This document shows, piece after piece, positions 36,123 to 43,486 of a stretch of DNA of 47,643 bases. Origin of the DNA: Alphaproteobacteria bacterium HGW-Alphaproteobacteria-3 (GTDB lineage: Bacteria; Pseudomonadota; Alphaproteobacteria; Parvibaculales; Parvibaculaceae); the NCBI GenBank assembly GCA_002842875.1, contig PHEF01000027.1:1-47643 (forward strand), in the 5' to 3' direction. Each line of letters starts with the position of its first letter. The stretch's first letter is position 1. The notes under the pieces are model-generated. The model saw nothing but the letters and a program-made list of their open reading frames with translations, searched no databases and was not told the DNA's origin. The position numbers were made by a program, and so were the translations under genes.

Positions 36123-38209
36123 GGCTCCGTCCTGTTTGCGGGCGGCTGAACCGCCCCTTTCGATTGCTCTTTGATCAGTTCGAGCGGCCGAAACCCGACG
36201 GTACCACGCCGAAGGAGGTCCGCAAGCGATCCTTCCAGCTTGACGTTGATGGCGAAGGGATATCCGTCATAGAGGTCCGGATTGGCTCCCTTGAGCGAGA
36301 GGCGAAGCACAAGCTCGCCATTCGCATTTCCCGAAAGTCCACCGGCGAGTTCCGTGTAGTGAAAGTTCTGCAGCGCATCGGTGAGGAGCTTCGTCTGTTC
36401 GCTCGCGACGGCCTCCGTCGTCTCGCCACGATAGACAATGACACCGCTGTCCTTCGCCGAAATATTGCCGTCGAGCAGGATCGGATCGCCGTTCCTGATG
36501 GCGATCGGCACCTGCCCGTTGATACGGCCAGTCGCCTTGAGCCCCGGTATCCCGGCCAGATCGGTCAGCACGGAAAGATCGACATCCTCCACGGACAGAA
36601 GGAACTCAGCGTTCTCCGCCGTAACCGATGCGCTGGAGGAAACGAGGACAAGCTTGCCTTCCGCAAACGGCCAGTTCGCATCGACGATGCGAAGCCCCGC
36701 CCTGCCCAGCTCGAATGCAACCATTCCGTTTTCGAGCGGCACACCTGTCTGCAGCATGCCGACTTTCAGCGTCTGCACGCCTTTCGTCCGCAATGGAAGC
36801 AAGCTCGAAAGCGACACCGTTCCGCTCACGCCTTCGACAGTTGCGGCAGAAGCGGTGAAGCCGACTTTGCTGAGCTTCGCCACGCCCGAACTCATGAAGT
36901 TCCCGTCTTTCAGGCTTGCATTGGCACTGTAGGAGAGAGCGCCGCTCATCCGCGCGACCGTTCCCTTGAGCGACGGCAGCAAGGTCTGAAGCTCGAGCTG
37001 ACCCGGCGTGAATGCGAGATCGCCATTCGCGCGGACTTGTCCCCGCCCCGCCGGAACGTCGTAGCTTGCGGTGACATTGGCAAGACGCGCGCCCGCAATC
37101 GGCGACAGGGCGCTGCGCAACACGAAATCGGCAGAGAGGGCGCCTTGGGCATATTTAACCGGACCTTCGACACGAAACGGCGCAAAACGTTCGGACAACG
37201 CAAGATCGGCGACCTTCACGCCCCGCAGGTCCATGCGAATGGGCTTGAGTGTTCCCTCTTCGAGGCCGCCTGTCGCTTCGACCTTTCCCGTGAAGGCAAA
37301 GGAGCCGCCGGCTGTCTGGTTGAGCGAAAAATCGGTGAAGTCGGCGACGGCGGCAACGGAAACATCCCCGCCACTCACATCCACAACGGCGCGATAGTCA
37401 ATGCCGCCGCCAATATCGAGATAGAGAGAGCGGAGCACGGGAGCGATCGCCGCGGGCGCGAGCCCCTCGCGAGCAAAGACGAGAGCGCCTTCCGCCGTCG
37501 CCCGGCCGGCGCGTGTTTCGCCGTCATAGATTCCTTCCGCTTCAAAGAGCGGAACGGGAACATCTTCGTCGACGGCACTGGCGACGGAAGCGGCAAAGCC
37601 GAGCCTTTTGCCTTCGAGACGCAGATGCCCGTCTGCGACGAGCGGAACGAAACGCGGCTCGTCCGCAACGTCGGCAATCCGAAGCGCCCGGGAAGATACG
37701 AGAATTGCCTCGCCTTCCGGTTGAACGGAAGCCGGACCCGCAAAGGCGAATTCGCCATAGGGTGTAGCCACAGTGAGTGCTGCATCCCGCACCGCAATCG
37801 GCGGCAAGACGAGCCCTCCTCCGCCCTCGCCTGCGAGCAGAGGATCGAGCGCACCCAGCGAGAGGCCTTCTCGCGTGAGCGTCACATGAAGCTGCGCTTC
37901 CTCAACCTCGACGGAGCGGACCTCTCCCGAGAGGAGCTCGCCGAGAGAATAGGCTATCGTGACGCTGCTTGCGGCGGCATCGGGAGCGGCGGGGTCGCCA
38001 ATGACGATACCGGAAAGCGAGATACTCCGGAGGCCGATAAATCCGACGTTGAAGGAGATGGGCGCGATACCGCGCTCGGCGAGCGCGCGGCCGATGACGC
38101 GTTCCGCCAGCGCCGCCCGCTCGGCCCAAAGCCAGACAAGGCCCGCGGCAAGCACAACAAGGGCAACGGCCGATGTTGCGGCGAGGCGCGCCTTCCACGA
38201 CTTCAGCAT
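36119..38209 (-). CDS. ydbH: YdbH-family AsmA-like intermembrane lipid-transport protein
   Basis: A 696-residue protein anchored by one N-terminal helix (ATSAVALVVLAAGLVWLWA). The rest is repetitive beta-rich sequence as in TamB, YhdP and YdbH, which form long periplasmic grooves carrying phospholipids to the outer membrane. It has the C-terminal DUF part ending PLELIKEQSKGAVQ. The ATG at 38209 gives the membrane helix at the expected place; the open frame to 38545 is not needed. It is the first gene of the ydbH-ynbE-ydbL operon, and length is somewhat shorter than E. coli YdbH (about 880). Confidence 0.85.
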   Translation of the reverse strand: MLKSWKARLAATSAVALVVLAAGLVWLWAERAALAERVIGRALAERGIAPISFNVGFIGLRSISLSGIVIGDPAAPDAAASSVTIAYSLGELLSGEVRSVEVEEAQLHVTLTREGLSLGALDPLLAGEGGGGLVLPPIAVRDAALTVATPYGEFAFAGPASVQPEGEAILVSSRALRIADVADEPRFVPLVADGHLRLEGKRLGFAASVASAVDEDVPVPLFEAEGIYDGETRAGRATAEGALVFAREGLAPAAIAPVLRSLYLDIGGGIDYRAVVDVSGGDVSVAAVADFTDFSLNQTAGGSFAFTGKVEATGGLEEGTLKPIRMDLRGVKVADLALSERFAPFRVEGPVKYAQGALSADFVLRSALSPIAGARLANVTASYDVPAGRGQVRANGDLAFTPGQLELQTLLPSLKGTVARMSGALSYSANASLKDGNFMSSGVAKLSKVGFTASAATVEGVSGTVSLSSLLPLRTKGVQTLKVGMLQTGVPLENGMVAFELGRAGLRIVDANWPFAEGKLVLVSSSASVTAENAEFLLSVEDVDLSVLTDLAGIPGLKATGRINGQVPIAIRNGDPILLDGNISAKDSGVIVYRGETTEAVASEQTKLLTDALQNFHYTELAGGLSGNANGELVLRLSLKGANPDLYDGYPFAINVKLEGSLADLLRRGTVGFRPLELIKEQSKGAVQPPANRTEP

Positions 38210-38381
38210 CCGGCACCGCCCGCGATCTTGCCCGATCCGATATGCCCTTTTCCGGTCACCGTTTCGCCATCCTGCGCAGACACTATCTCGAGGCCGCCAT
38301 CCCGGAGATTCTAAGTTAGAGTTTGCATCAATTGACGGCGATTCGATGGCGGTTTGACACGACATGAAAGAGGAACGGCAC

Positions 38382-39023
38382 ATGCGCGATAAAGCCCACC
38401 AGACGGACCGGCGGCTCACCATGAAAGCGGGGACGCGAAACGGCTTTTCAGCGGTTGCTCTTGCGCTGAGCCTGTTCGCTGGGGCGTTCGCCATCGTTGC
38501 TTCCGCGCCCGCCTTCGCCCAGACGCAGAACGAGTCTTCCGACACCTATCAGGAGGATGAGATCGTCAAGGAAGCCGGCGACTTCTTCGGCGACGTGTCG
38601 AAGGGTCTCGCCGATGCCGTGCACAGCGTTTTCGAGAGGTATGGCGAGCCGAACGCCTTCATCAAGGGCGAGGAGGCAGGCGGCGCTTTCGTCATCGGCC
38701 TGCGTTACGGACAGGGCACCCTCGTTATGAAAAAGGGTGGCAGCCAGAAGGTTTACTGGCAGGGCCCGAGCGCCGGATGGGATTTCGGCGGCGATGCCGT
38801 GAAGGCCTTCACGTTGGTCTACAACCTCCCTGACGGCGAGACGATCTATCAGCGCTTTCCGGGCGTTGAAGGCAGTGCCTATCTGGTGGGCGGGATCGGG
38901 GTCAACTACCAGCAGCGTGGCGATGTCATTCTCGCCCCCATGCGCGCCGGCGTCGGCCTGAGGCTCGGCGCGTCGGTCGGTTATCTGAAATACACGAAGT
39001 CGCGCGAGTGGCTGCCTTTCTGA
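38382..39023 (+). CDS. eipA: EipA-family envelope protein (DUF1134)
   Basis: A 213-residue exported protein with a long basic N-terminus and a hydrophobic signal (AVALALSLFAGAFAIVASAPAFAQ). The mature domain has SKGLADAVHSVFERYGEPNA, GLRYGQGTLVMKKGG, YWQGPSAGWDFGGDA and GGIGVNYQQR, the DUF1134 pattern. EipA in Brucella is a periplasmic protein needed for envelope integrity and is controlled by CtrA. AGAGGAAC precedes the ATG at 38382. ATGs at 38364 and 38439 are alternatives. It is divergent from the ydbH operon, so both are envelope functions. Confidence 0.9.
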   Translation: MRDKAHQTDRRLTMKAGTRNGFSAVALALSLFAGAFAIVASAPAFAQTQNESSDTYQEDEIVKEAGDFFGDVSKGLADAVHSVFERYGEPNAFIKGEEAGGAFVIGLRYGQGTLVMKKGGSQKVYWQGPSAGWDFGGDAVKAFTLVYNLPDGETIYQRFPGVEGSAYLVGGIGVNYQQRGDVILAPMRAGVGLRLGASVGYLKYTKSREWLPF

Positions 39024-39154
39024 CACAGGGTCCACGCAAAATCCCCGCTCCCCTGGCCGGATGGTAGAAGGTCCGGTGCTTTTCTGGCAGTCTCTGCCGG
39101 TTTTCCGGGGCCGCAGACGCACCTGACGCGTGGATTGGGCGAAGCGAGGATTCC

Positions 39155-39907
39155 ATGATCGAAAGCCTGATGCTGATTGCGCTCGGATTCCTCATTGCGA
39201 CGCTTTTCGCGCTGATCGGGGCGCAGTTCGTCTGGCGCCGGGCCGTCACCGTGACGCTTCGCAAGATGCAACCGGAGAGCATGGCGGAGGAGGAAGCGGC
39301 TGCGGCCGAGGACCGCCAGGCCGAACTCGACAGGCTGCTCCAGCGCCACGAACGCGAGCTTGCACCGATGCAGGCGGAGATCCGCAACCTGCGCGCGGAG
39401 AGTGCGAGGCTTGCGGCCGAAAACGCAGCGCTGATGGAGGAAAGGGCGCAGCTTTCGGCCGAAAACGAAGTGCTCCACGCCGAGGAAGAAAGGCTCCGGT
39501 CCGCCCTCGCCGCCTTGCGCGAACGGATCGGCACGGCGACGGCCGAAACCGCAAAACGCGCCGCGAGCGTCGCGGCGGCGAGCCGTGAACTCAATGGCCT
39601 CGAACAGGCCCTCGCCGCCGAGGCCCGGCACTACGAAGCGGCGCGCGAGCAAATCGCCAGCCTCGAAACGCCACCCGCACCGGCGGCGGAAAGTCATGTA
39701 CGACAGGCACTTGAGCCCTATCGAAGCGATGAACAGGACGAGGATGCGCGCGCCCTCGCCGAGGTGAAGGCCTCGCTCCTTGCCGAAATCGACCGGACGC
39801 CCGATGGCGCCCCGCAAGGCGCCGAAGACGAGGAAGACGAGGCACCCGCCAACGGCCCAAGCCTTGCCGACCGCATCCGCGCCCTTGAGGCAGGTGTCGC
39901 GCACTGA
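39155..39907 (+). CDS. Membrane-anchored coiled-coil protein of unknown function
   Basis: A 250-residue protein with one N-terminal membrane helix (SLMLIALGFLIATLFALIGA), then a long coiled coil from about residue 45 to 175 rich in Glu, Ala, Arg and Leu. The C-terminal part is acidic (about 195-235). Similar membrane-tethered coiled coils occur widely in rhizobia-like bacteria without a known job. A structural or division-related role is possible. AGGA lies before the ATG. It is not in an obvious operon. Confidence 0.75.
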   Translation: MIESLMLIALGFLIATLFALIGAQFVWRRAVTVTLRKMQPESMAEEEAAAAEDRQAELDRLLQRHERELAPMQAEIRNLRAESARLAAENAALMEERAQLSAENEVLHAEEERLRSALAALRERIGTATAETAKRAASVAAASRELNGLEQALAAEARHYEAAREQIASLETPPAPAAESHVRQALEPYRSDEQDEDARALAEVKASLLAEIDRTPDGAPQGAEDEEDEAPANGPSLADRIRALEAGVAH

Positions 39908-39996
39908 CCCGATAGGTCCTCAACCTCTTCTTTTATTTGCCGGAATCGCTGCAAGCTGCTCTCCTAGCGCGGCTAACGCATGAGGGGAGATTCGCC

Positions 39997-40407
39997 ATGA
40001 CGTCTTTCGACTATCCGCTGACGGGGCTCGTCACGCTGGTCACGCTTGCGGTCTATTTCTGGATGGCCTTCAAGGTCGGTAAGGCACGGGGAACATTCGG
40101 GATTCCGGCGCCGCGCATGGACGGGCCGGACGACTTCCTCCGTGTACTGCGCGTCCACGGCAACACGACCGAGGTGCTGATCCTCTTCCTGCCGGCGCTC
40201 TGGCTCTTCGCGCTCACCATCGGCGACATGTGGGCCGCGCTTGTGGGCGTGATTTTCCCAATCGGCAGAGTGGTTTACGCCCGCGGCTACTATGCAGAGG
40301 CGCTGAAGCGCTCGACCGGCTTCACCATCGGCCTGTTGTCGATCATGGTGCTCTGGCTGGGCTCGGCAATCGGCCTCGCGATGCAGGCGGCAGCCGCCTA
40401 CATTTAA
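39997..40407 (+). CDS. MAPEG-family membrane protein
   Basis: A 136-residue integral membrane protein with four hydrophobic helices. The family motif is FLRVLRVHGNTTEVLILFLP, with the conserved Arg/Asn/Glu of the glutathione-binding surface, and FPIGRVVYARGYY. MAPEG proteins include glutathione transferases and peroxidases of membranes. The bacterial role is usually unknown. GAGGGGAGA precedes the ATG at 39997. The tRNA-Glu gene follows on the other strand. Confidence 0.9.
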   Translation: MTSFDYPLTGLVTLVTLAVYFWMAFKVGKARGTFGIPAPRMDGPDDFLRVLRVHGNTTEVLILFLPALWLFALTIGDMWAALVGVIFPIGRVVYARGYYAEALKRSTGFTIGLLSIMVLWLGSAIGLAMQAAAAYI

Positions 40408-40436
40408 CGCCAAGTACTTGATTTTATTTGAAGAAT

Positions 40437-40512
40437 TGGCGTCCCCTAGGGGAATCGAACCCCTGTTTTCGCCGTGAGAGGGCGACGTCCTGGACCGCTA
40501 GACGAAGGGGAC
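40437..40512 (-). tRNA. tRNA-Glu (anticodon CUC)
   Basis: A complete minus-strand cloverleaf: acceptor GTCCCCT/AGGGGAC with encoded CCA, D-arm around TCGTCTAGCGGTCCAGGAC, anticodon arm TCGCC-CTCTCAC-GGCGA, and T-arm CAGGGGTTCGATTCCCCTA. The acceptor and T-arm closely match bacterial tRNA-Glu. tRNA-Glu 3' ends are frequent integration sites, which matters because an accessory region begins about 1 kb away. Confidence 0.95.
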
Positions 40513-41053
40513 GGACCAGTTCGGGCGCTCCTTCTAGGACGCCTTTAAGGGCCGCGCAAGAGCAATCTGAAACGCCGCCCGAAACCTAGGGGTTGCCCCC
40601 TAAAACATGCGCCCCGCACTGCGTCATTCGACCGCACCCGGCGCTTTCTTGCGGTCCTAAACTCCGCATTTCCCAATTTTACGCAAGGCATATCAATAGG
40701 TTACGGTGCAATCTGGTCGCATCCCAATTCATGTTAAATTTTTGCAACGCAACAAAAAGACAATTGACAAACTGTCATCCACGACCGATATTTGTCTCAC
40801 GAAACGTCGGTCGACCTCCTCCCCGACCGATAGATTTCAGAATGCCGCCGGCGCCATCCTCCCTCCTCCCCCGGCGCCGGCGGCACCCTCCCTGCGCTGG
40901 AAACCGTCAACTCCTTGATTTTGCGGAAGAAATGACCGGACCCGGGGACAAGCCGGGGGTGACTGTCATCGGAATGTCACCGAACCGTCACAGGAAAACG
41001 CGGAAATCCCCTCCTCCGGGCGGGAAGAGGGGATAAGCCGTGACAGGCCGCCG
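40513..41053. other. Gene-free region between tRNA-Glu and the tautomerase gene
   Basis: No convincing CDS is seen in these 541 bases; the one long frame has Pro/Arg-rich shadow composition. The part 40660-40800 is AT-rich. It contains a promoter-like TTGACA (40764-40769), a 17-base spacer and GATATT (40787-40792) on the plus strand, with no gene after it. A stretch ACCCGGGGACAAGCCGGGGGT near 40938 resembles dispersed intergenic repeats. At 41005-41035 an ATCCCCTC/GAGGGGAT stem may end transcription from the tautomerase side. Confidence 0.5.
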
Positions 41054-41455
41054 TCAGGCCCGCATGCGGGAATCGGTGCCGGTCTTCGGATCGACCGCGC
41101 GGCCATGCGCCCACCAGTTCTCGAAGGTGGTCTCGACGATCGACATGCCCATGTCGGCCCGGTCGAGGCCCGGATCCTTTTCGAGATTATCCGCGATGGT
41201 CTCGAAGAGCTTCAGCTTCATGGCGGCAGGCCGCGCATTGAAGGAGAGCCGGATCATGATGAAGCGCTCGCTGCGCGGCAGCCCGAAATAGCCGGGATCG
41301 AAAATCATGTCGTCCCTGTCGAGCTCGTGGGTGACCTGGAAATAATCGTCTTCGGGAATGCCGAGAACGTCGACCATGGCGCGGTGGATGCTCTTCGAAA
41401 TGCCGTTGCGATGGGCGGGCGTGGTGCCCTTGCGAAGCCAGACCTGAACTAGCAA
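41054..41455 (-). CDS. Tautomerase-superfamily protein with a replaced 5' end
   Basis: From VQVWLRKGTTPAHRNGIS to the end this is a typical tautomerase/MIF-like protein of about 133 residues, with VLGIPEDDYFQVTHEL and RFIMIRLSFNARP. Family members start Met-Pro-Leu-Val, and the N-terminal Pro, free after Met removal, is the catalytic base. Here the codons before Leu-Val read CGG TTG, so both the ATG and the Pro codon are missing. A TTG at 41455 could restart translation but would give no Pro at position 2, so activity is doubtful. The sequence just beyond belongs to another gene. I treat it as a damaged gene. Confidence 0.7.
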   Translation of the reverse strand: MLVQVWLRKGTTPAHRNGISKSIHRAMVDVLGIPEDDYFQVTHELDRDDMIFDPGYFGLPRSERFIMIRLSFNARPAAMKLKLFETIADNLEKDPGLDRADMGMSIVETTFENWWAHGRAVDPKTGTDSRMRA

Positions 41456-41526
41456 CCGCCAAAGAAGTTGAGGCGGATAAATCGGCTGAGCGTTTCGAGC
41501 AAGCAATGAAAAAATTTGCCGCCTAA
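41452..41526 (+). pseudogene. 3' remnant of an unrelated gene
   Basis: On the plus strand, 24 codons and a stop read ATAKEVEADKSAERFEQAMK followed by KFAA. This has good coding character for the tail of a small charged helical protein. It begins exactly where the tautomerase similarity ends and has no start of its own upstream. It therefore looks like the end of a gene truncated by the same rearrangement. The parent family is not recognised. Confidence 0.5.
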
Positions 41527-41576
41527 GAAATCGGTAGGGGATTCCTCTTGGTATTCCCCTGTGCTATACTGCAAGT

Positions 41577-41809
41577 GCACAACGGCGCAATCGGATTGGA
41601 CCCGGTCACGCCGTTGCTCCTTTCCCCTTCTGGAAGGGGGTGGGCCGGTGCCAGCACTAGAGGCTGGAAACCGATGTTGTCCGAATGGATTGCCAGACCA
41701 CGTTTTCCTCGCTTTCTATTTGGGTTCTGCCTTGCGTGTGGTTTCTGAGGCCGTATTCACGCGAAGCAATCGAATGTTTAAGAGCCGTCTCCTTGTGAGG
41801 CGGCTTTTT
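41577..41809 (+). ncRNA. Candidate structured non-coding RNA
   Basis: A TATACT hexamer (41565-41570) could be a -10 box, giving a start near 41577; the -35 is weak. The following 230 bases contain nested hairpins: AACGGCG/CGCCGTT (41581-41615), CCCCTT/AAGGGG (41624-41639) and CGGT-CCAGC/GCTGG-ACCG (41646-41673). They end in an intrinsic terminator (41783-41809). Its last bases are antisense to the end of the DUF5343 gene. A 66-residue GTG-started ORF overlaps it but looks non-coding. I could not match it to tmRNA, 6S, SRP or RNase P RNA. Confidence 0.4.
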
Positions 41810-42497
41810 CGTCTGCCGTATCATCGACGACAAAGCAAAAATCTAGGACTGGACCAAATGCATCCAAGAAACTTTGCCGCTTCTTGGACGTCCAGCTTTC
41901 ACCCTCCGCAGGCAACCGAGCGAGCATCCCCATTATGGGAGCCGGAATACTAGACGTGTCGGCTTGTGCGGTATTCTTGCGTCCGGTTGGCGGCTTAATT
42001 CTGCCTACGGATGGATTTGCGCGCGGCTTAGACGGCGTGGCGCGAGCAGCGCGAGGCTGTGCACTTTTTTCGGACGCGACGCCGGCGGCGGCATATAGAC
42101 CGAGAAACAATGTGACCATCCGCGACTGCTGCCCAACAGGATTGTAGAAGCGAAACGCGTCACGAACTTTCGTATCATCGTCTTGGGCCGGATCAACAAT
42201 GGCGATTACATCTGCATATGCCGCATTGAGCCACTCTTGCATCCGCTGTTTATATTCAGCTTCGGGGGCAAGCCTGATCTTCTCAAAGATGGCCGTGGCG
42301 TTTCCTTTGTCGTCGATTAAATCCAAAACAACCAGCGCCTGAAGAGTGCGCGAGATCAAGCTGTCCGAGACGCCAATGCGCCCGAGCGATTCCGTCGTAA
42401 GGGGAAAGGGTAGTCCGCGCGAACGGTTGCGCGTGATCAGGTCAACGATCACCGATGTTGGCGCATAGGGCCCCGAAGCGTCTTTGGTAACAGCCAT
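41778..42497 (-). CDS. DUF5343-domain protein
   Basis: A 239-residue protein. The N-terminal half reads as a winged-helix-like domain (PLTTESLGRIGVSDSLISRTLQALVVLDLIDDKGN), then a helical part with EYKQRMQEWLNAAYADV and VRDAFRFYNPVGQQSRMV. This matches my memory of DUF5343. A flexible Ala/Pro/Lys linker (about 150-185) leads to a C-terminal piece. The domain occurs mostly on mobile or phage-like DNA and has no known job; DNA binding is plausible. GAGGAAGG precedes the ATG. Lower GC around it fits an acquired segment. Confidence 0.7.
   Translation of the reverse strand: MAVTKDASGPYAPTSVIVDLITRNRSRGLPFPLTTESLGRIGVSDSLISRTLQALVVLDLIDDKGNATAIFEKIRLAPEAEYKQRMQEWLNAAYADVIAIVDPAQDDDTKVRDAFRFYNPVGQQSRMVTLFLGLYAAAGVASEKSAQPRAARATPSKPRANPSVGRIKPPTGRKNTAQADTSSIPAPIMGMLARLPAEGESWTSKKRQSFLDAFGPVLDFCFVVDDTADEKAASQGDGS
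41783..41809 (+). terminator. Rho-independent terminator overlapping the DUF5343 gene end
   Basis: A nine-base stem AGCCGTCTC / GAGGCGGCT (one G-U pair) with loop CTTGT is followed by five T on the plus strand. It lies inside the last codons of the convergent minus-strand gene. A terminator here needs a plus-strand transcript from upstream, which supports an RNA gene at 41577. Confidence 0.75.
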
Positions 42498-42604
42498 GTT
42501 GCCTTCCTCGTACAGTCAATTCATTACGAGTAACAGCATAACCTCGTTGCCGCAATAATCCGTTATTGTATTTTTTGAAAATGCCGTAAGACATTGATTT
42601 TGCT

Positions 42605-42865
42605 TTGATTATATTTTGTTCTGAGCCTAAAATTAATCAATCCAAGCTTGAATGCGTGGCTCAAAATGACAGAATCGGCGGAATCACAGAACCAAATTTT
42701 GAGGGCACGAATGTGCGGAAGCTGTCTTGTCGTTGCGTCAAAGGGGCGCAACTCCTGTTTGGCGTAACGGAGGACACTGAACTGGACGCCCGTACCAAGT
42801 ATGAGGCATCCCTAAAGCGGTGGTTAGAGATTGGGGAGACCGAAGACAGTGCAAGAGAGGGTTAG
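42605..42865 (+). CDS. Doubtful small ORF in the AT-rich part of the island
   Basis: An 86-residue frame from a TTG start. Only its second half (FGVTEDTELDARTKYEASLK and beyond) looks like protein. Another frame from ATG 42666 encodes 32 residues starting MTESAESQNQILRARMCGSC. The two together could be one short gene with a frameshift, or neither may be real. No ribosome binding site is convincing. The surrounding 42,500-42,900 has clearly lower GC than the chromosome. Confidence 0.2.
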   Translation: MIIFCSEPKINQSKLECVAQNDRIGGITEPNFEGTNVRKLSCRCVKGAQLLFGVTEDTELDARTKYEASLKRWLEIGETEDSAREG

Positions 42866-42911
42866 TCGCGCCACCACCATCTTTTGTGGTCAGTATGTCA
42901 AGTGTAACGTT

Positions 42912-43045
42912 GCCCCCTCGGGGAGGGTCGAAATTTGAAAGCGCAGCGCATCAAATTTCGGGGAGGGGGCTCCGGCGGATGACGCACCCCCGCCCCGAGA
43001 AATTCTTCGCAAGCTCGAATTTCTCGACCCGCCCCCAGGGGCGGG
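42912..43045. repeat. Composite palindromic repeat element
   Basis: Three inverted repeats follow each other. First, GCCCCCTC (42912-42919) and CGAAATTTGA (42929-42938) pair with TCAAATTTCG (42951-42960) and GAGGGGGC (42963-42970). Second, CGAGAAATTC (42996-43005) pairs with GAATTTCTCG (43017-43026). Third, CCCGCCCC (43028-43035) pairs with GGGGCGGG (43038-43045). This is typical of short extragenic repeat or MITE-like elements. It lies downstream of the small membrane-protein gene. Confidence 0.75.
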
Positions 43046-43078
43046 TGGGAAGAGAGGCCGCCGAACGGGGAGGTTTTG

Positions 43079-43486
43079 TTATTCCGCCGCCGCAAACCCC
43101 GACAGCGGCGTGAGCAGGATGCGGCCGAGTTCCTCGCCCGTTTTCGCATCGACGATGATGACGGCTTCGGCATCGCCGCTGCCGATGGCGATGGCGATGC
43201 GGCCGCTTTCCATGGTGACGGAGCGGAGCTTCTCGCCCGGCGCGATGGCGATGCGCGAGGCGCCGAAATAGCCGGCGGGGAGCGCCGCGCGGGCGGGGCC
43301 CCTCTCCTCCGCGCCGGAGAGCCGCCAGACGAAGGCCGCGACCACCAGCATGAAGGTGAGGACGAGGAAGCCCGACATGCCGGCCACCAGGAATTTCAGA
43401 CGGCGGAGCTTCTCCTCCGAGAGCGGCTCGCCTTTTTGCGGCGCCTCGTCCCGCGCATCCTCTTCCGGTGATATAGTCCCGCTCAT
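43079..43486 (-). CDS. Small membrane protein, DUF6476-like
   Basis: A 135-residue protein with a charged cytoplasmic N-terminus (about 1-25), one membrane helix (FLVAGMSGFLVLTFMLVVAAFVW) and a periplasmic beta-rich domain (SRIAIAPGEKLRSVTMESGR and AEAVIIVDAKTGEELGRIL). Genes of this layout often lie next to rluD in alphaproteobacteria; I link it to DUF6476 from memory. Its ATG (43486-43484) overlaps the rluD ATG on the other strand. The longer frame to 43711 is antisense to rluD. Confidence 0.75.
   Translation of the reverse strand: MSGTISPEEDARDEAPQKGEPLSEEKLRRLKFLVAGMSGFLVLTFMLVVAAFVWRLSGAEERGPARAALPAGYFGASRIAIAPGEKLRSVTMESGRIAIAIGSGDAEAVIIVDAKTGEELGRILLTPLSGFAAAE

Noticed and set aside
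36002..38314. Plus-strand open frame of 770 codons
   Set aside because: It is antisense to ydbH, whose membrane helix, operon overlap and family pattern are convincing; the plus frame is Arg-rich without motifs.
40593..41036. Possible 147-residue protein after tRNA-Glu
   Set aside because: Pro/Arg-rich composition, no ribosome site, and it runs through repeat-like sequence.
41548..41748. Possible 66-residue protein in the candidate RNA
   Set aside because: GTG start without ribosome site, and the PSGRGWAG segment is a usual translation of GC-rich intergenic repeats.
41577..41809. tmRNA, 6S RNA or SRP RNA
   Set aside because: No tRNA-like T-arm or tag ORF, no SRP tetraloop motif, and no long central bubble of the 6S type was found.
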